Shown piece by piece: positions 6,526-7,823 of a stretch of 7,823 nucleotides of DNA. The DNA lies in contig DASYAN010000039.1 in assembly GCA_036501345.1 (NCBI GenBank), positions 1 through 7,823 on the forward strand, given 5' to 3'. The notes under the pieces are model-generated. The model was not told the DNA's origin and did no database searches. It saw only the letters and a program-made list of their open reading frames with translations. The translations under genes were made by a program, and so were the position numbers. Source of the DNA: DASYAN01 sp036501345 (lineage in GTDB: Bacteria > Chloroflexota > Ktedonobacteria > Ktedonobacterales > Ktedonobacteraceae). The stretch's first letter is position 1. Every line of letters starts with the position of its first letter.

Positions 6526-7029
6526 TCATGGCCTCTGTGCCATCTTCTTCTGCCAAGCGATATCCGCCCGAATCTGTGCAGCAGTTTTGCGGTAAAAATG
6601 CCTCGCATCGTCGCGGATATGTTCATTGTAAGAGTTCCATGCATCAAGATGGCCAAGCAAGAGATGATGATCTCGGCCCCTAGCTTCACACAGCGTGATC
6701 AGGTTGTGCGAGTCAAGTTCCAAGTTAGGATGAAGATGGAAGGGTTTGATATGATGAACTTGCACCTTTTTGCCTTTGTAGCCGCAAGCCACACACGCAG
6801 GTTCGCGGAGTCTATGCTCCATTGCCACTCTGTGCCACTCTGGGCTTCGTTCATGCCCATGCTGTCTGCCAATATGGGTTCCATAATCCACTCTCTTTCG
6901 TATGGGGAGTGCCCTTTTGAGTCGCCTTTTCTTTAGAGCGCGTGCCTTTCTTGTGGGTCGCGCGAGAGCGATGCCTGCGATAAGCACGGCAGCAACCACT
7001 AGAAGAGGAACTGGCAACGAGATATGCAT
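6526..7029 (-). CDS. Membrane-anchored HNH endonuclease-like protein
   Basis: The 167-residue protein begins with a hydrophobic helix (LPVPLLVVAAVLIAGIALA, residues 5-23) followed by a very basic stretch (24-46, many Arg/Lys), which predicts an N-out/C-in anchor with the rest in the cytoplasm. The HNH module spans about 66-135: C79-x2-C82, VQVHHIKPF with His92-His93, Asn109 in LDSHNLITLC, Cys114, then RDHHLLLGH (His121-His122). The HNH triad (His, Asn, His) appears intact. In related HNH proteins the last zinc ligand is usually a second Cys in LCxxCH; here that place seems to be taken by His121. HNH domains are metal-dependent nucleases; the target here is unknown. The start at 7029 is chosen because AAGGAGGAG and a promoter-like sequence lie directly upstream, although the frame is open to 7644. 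No immunity, methylase or phage gene is adjacent. Confidence 0.85.
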   Translation of the reverse strand: MHISLPVPLLVVAAVLIAGIALARPTRKARALKKRRLKRALPIRKRVDYGTHIGRQHGHERSPEWHRVAMEHRLREPACVACGYKGKKVQVHHIKPFHLHPNLELDSHNLITLCEARGRDHHLLLGHLDAWNSYNEHIRDDARHFYRKTAAQIRADIAWQKKMAQRP

Positions 7030-7031
7030 AT

Positions 7032-7040
7032 CTCCTCCTT
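7032..7040 (-). promoter_or_regulatory. Shine-Dalgarno that fixes the HNH start
   Basis: On the minus strand AAGGAGGAG precedes ATG (7029-7027) by 2 bases, or by 4 bases from the AGGAGG core. It is nearly a perfect anti-16S match and decides the start against the many upstream in-frame codons. Confidence 0.75.
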
Positions 7041-7053
7041 CATCTGTTCGCCT

Positions 7054-7083
7054 GTTATAAACCCTCTTCTCCCTCAGAAGCAA
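7054..7083 (-). promoter_or_regulatory. Candidate housekeeping-type promoter of the HNH gene
   Basis: On the minus strand TTGCTT (7083-7078) and TATAAC (7059-7054) are spaced by 18 bases, a reasonable -35/-10 pair (three and five of six consensus bases). The -10 box lies 24 bases before the ATG at 7029, leaving room for a short leader with the Shine-Dalgarno. Supported by spacing and position only. Confidence 0.4.
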
Positions 7084-7417
7084 CAGCCATAACCTAGATT
7101 GGCAAACTGGGGTTGAGACAAGGTGAGAGGAAGAGATTATCCTTGCTCCAACGACGCATGCCTCACCCAAAGATTGCTTTTCTAGGCCATAACATTTCAA
7201 GGTTCTTCTGGGCAGAGTCAGTTCACTGGAAAGTATACCCAACTGAGCAGGAAAAAACAATCCTTGCAGCGGATCATCCACTACCCAACTGACTTTTTCC
7301 CACAATTTTTGATCGAACAGAGAGAAGAAAAGGTCGATTGAGAGAACGAGTAGCCCAACGACTCTTGCATGATCTTTCTCCACGTTGTATTGAGAAACTG
7401 TGGAGAGATGAAGAGAG

Positions 7418-7457
7418 TGTGAAGAGAAAAAAAAAATTGTCTGTGAAGAGAAAAAAA
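7418..7457 (+). repeat. Two-copy 16-bp direct repeat in a purine tract
   Basis: TGTGAAGAGAAAAAAA occurs at 7418-7433 and again at 7442-7457, a 24-base period. It lies in a strongly purine-biased stretch starting near 7398 (GTGGAGAGATGAAGAGAGTG). Probably a small slippage duplication. Confidence 0.6.
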
Positions 7458-7580
7458 TAGATACTGAGATGATTACTTGCCTTCTATCAGTCCATGATTG
7501 GCAGCGGACTTTTCCCCCCACAATTGCAGAAAAGAGGTGATAGAATAAAGGACTTCCACAAAAGAGAAAGGAAACAGGCA

Positions 7581-7709
7581 ATGATAGACAATGCACAGCT
7601 GTTGTCGGCATCACAATGGGCACACGCCACATTCGCAGAGGCACGACTGGGTGACCAACGACGTACCATGAGTGGATCGAGCCATTTTGCTATTTTTACG
7701 TCTCGTTGA
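7581..7709 (+). pseudogene. N-terminal fragment of a Tn5/IS4-type transposase
   Basis: The 42-residue frame begins with a short lead followed by SQWAHATFAEARLGDQRRT, which strongly resembles the N-terminal DNA-binding region of Tn5-like IS4-family transposases (pattern WAxxxFxxAxLGDxRRTxRLV). After Thr29 (codon 7665-7667) the similarity stops: the expected RLVxxA continuation is replaced by an unrelated stretch that ends at a stop after 13 residues. The start is supported by AAAGGA at 7567-7572. A complete transposase of this type has roughly 400-480 residues with a DDE core, so this fragment cannot transpose. The upstream segment from about 7490, with TTTTCCCCCC, could be the matching left end of the element, but no inverted repeat partner lies in the window. 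Confidence 0.6.
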
Positions 7710-7823
7710 GACACCTCTTGGCTCTTCGTCTCTTGTCTCCCTGCACACTCATCGCTCGAATACGAGCATTTCAGGTCTCTTGATCCCATTATCCACTGGC
7801 CAGCGACAACCATCATCTTAATG
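7710..7823. other. Right-edge sequence, no gene recognised
   Basis: This stretch follows the broken transposase fragment. It contains two small hairpins, GTCTC/GAGAC (7700-7712, overlapping the fragment's stop) and GCTCG-AATA-CGAGC (7754-7767), but no frame with recognisable similarity. It may belong to another element that begins at the truncation point near 7668 and continues beyond the window. Confidence 0.35.

Larger units (their letters stand above)
7041..7485. other. Intergenic stretch without a recognisable gene
   Basis: Apart from the HNH promoter candidate at its left end and a purine-rich direct repeat near 7418-7457, I see no gene here. A long minus-strand frame that runs in-frame into the HNH gene crosses this region, but its translation is low-complexity and unlike any family I know, rich in Ser, Leu and Phe from the pyrimidine-rich strand. 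It is probably mobile-element debris or untranslated sequence. Confidence 0.5.

Noticed and set aside
7030..7644. Long N-terminal extension of the HNH gene
   Set aside because: The extension is low-complexity and unlike any family, while AAGGAGGAG and a promoter-like pair sit directly before the ATG at 7029.
7487..7816. Minus-strand 109-residue frame at the right edge
   Set aside because: It lies antisense to the transposase fragment and shows no recognisable domain.

Overview
The window reads like an accessory stretch of a large, environmental bacterial genome. I favour Ktedonobacterales (Chloroflexota): the gene types fit (GAF-containing sensor kinase, VOC protein, permease with a UspA-like tail, Tn5-like and IS200/IS605-like remnants), base composition looks intermediate, and genes are loosely spaced with long gaps holding mobile-element debris. 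This assignment is inference; there is no rRNA or other marker gene here.

Layout: (1) Bases 2-1969 (+) hold the C-terminal 655 codons of a membrane sensor histidine kinase (periplasmic helices, TM, HAMP, GAF, HisKA, HATPase) that begins left of the window. After a short palindrome, bases 2101-2481 (+) encode a single-domain CheY/DivK-type receiver; the two probably form a phosphorelay module. (2) Bases 2482-3130 have no convincing gene. They contain two hairpins that resemble, on the minus strand, the right-end/omega-RNA hairpins of IS200/IS605 TnpB elements, so this is probably a relic or internally deleted element. (3) Bases 3131-4039 (+) encode a tandem-duplicated VOC (PhnB/YjdN-like) protein. 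It converges, across a strong hairpin, on (4) a 659-residue APC-superfamily permease with a cytoplasmic UspA-like domain at 4098-6077 (-). (5) Bases 6201-6497 (+) keep only the C-terminal part of an isoprenylcysteine methyltransferase-like membrane enzyme. It converges on (6) a small membrane-anchored HNH nuclease-like protein at 6526-7029 (-), which has its own promoter-like sequence and a near-perfect Shine-Dalgarno. (7) Bases 7041-7823 are mostly non-coding. They include a purine-rich direct repeat and the first ~29 codons of a Tn5/IS4-type transposase, broken off.

Only the kinase/receiver pair looks functionally linked. The other genes are independent units facing in different directions. 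I found no CRISPR array, tRNA, rRNA or complete insertion sequence. The least conventional items are the membrane-tethered HNH protein, the structured TnpB-like non-coding block and the permease-UspA fusion; none alone demonstrates a new system.
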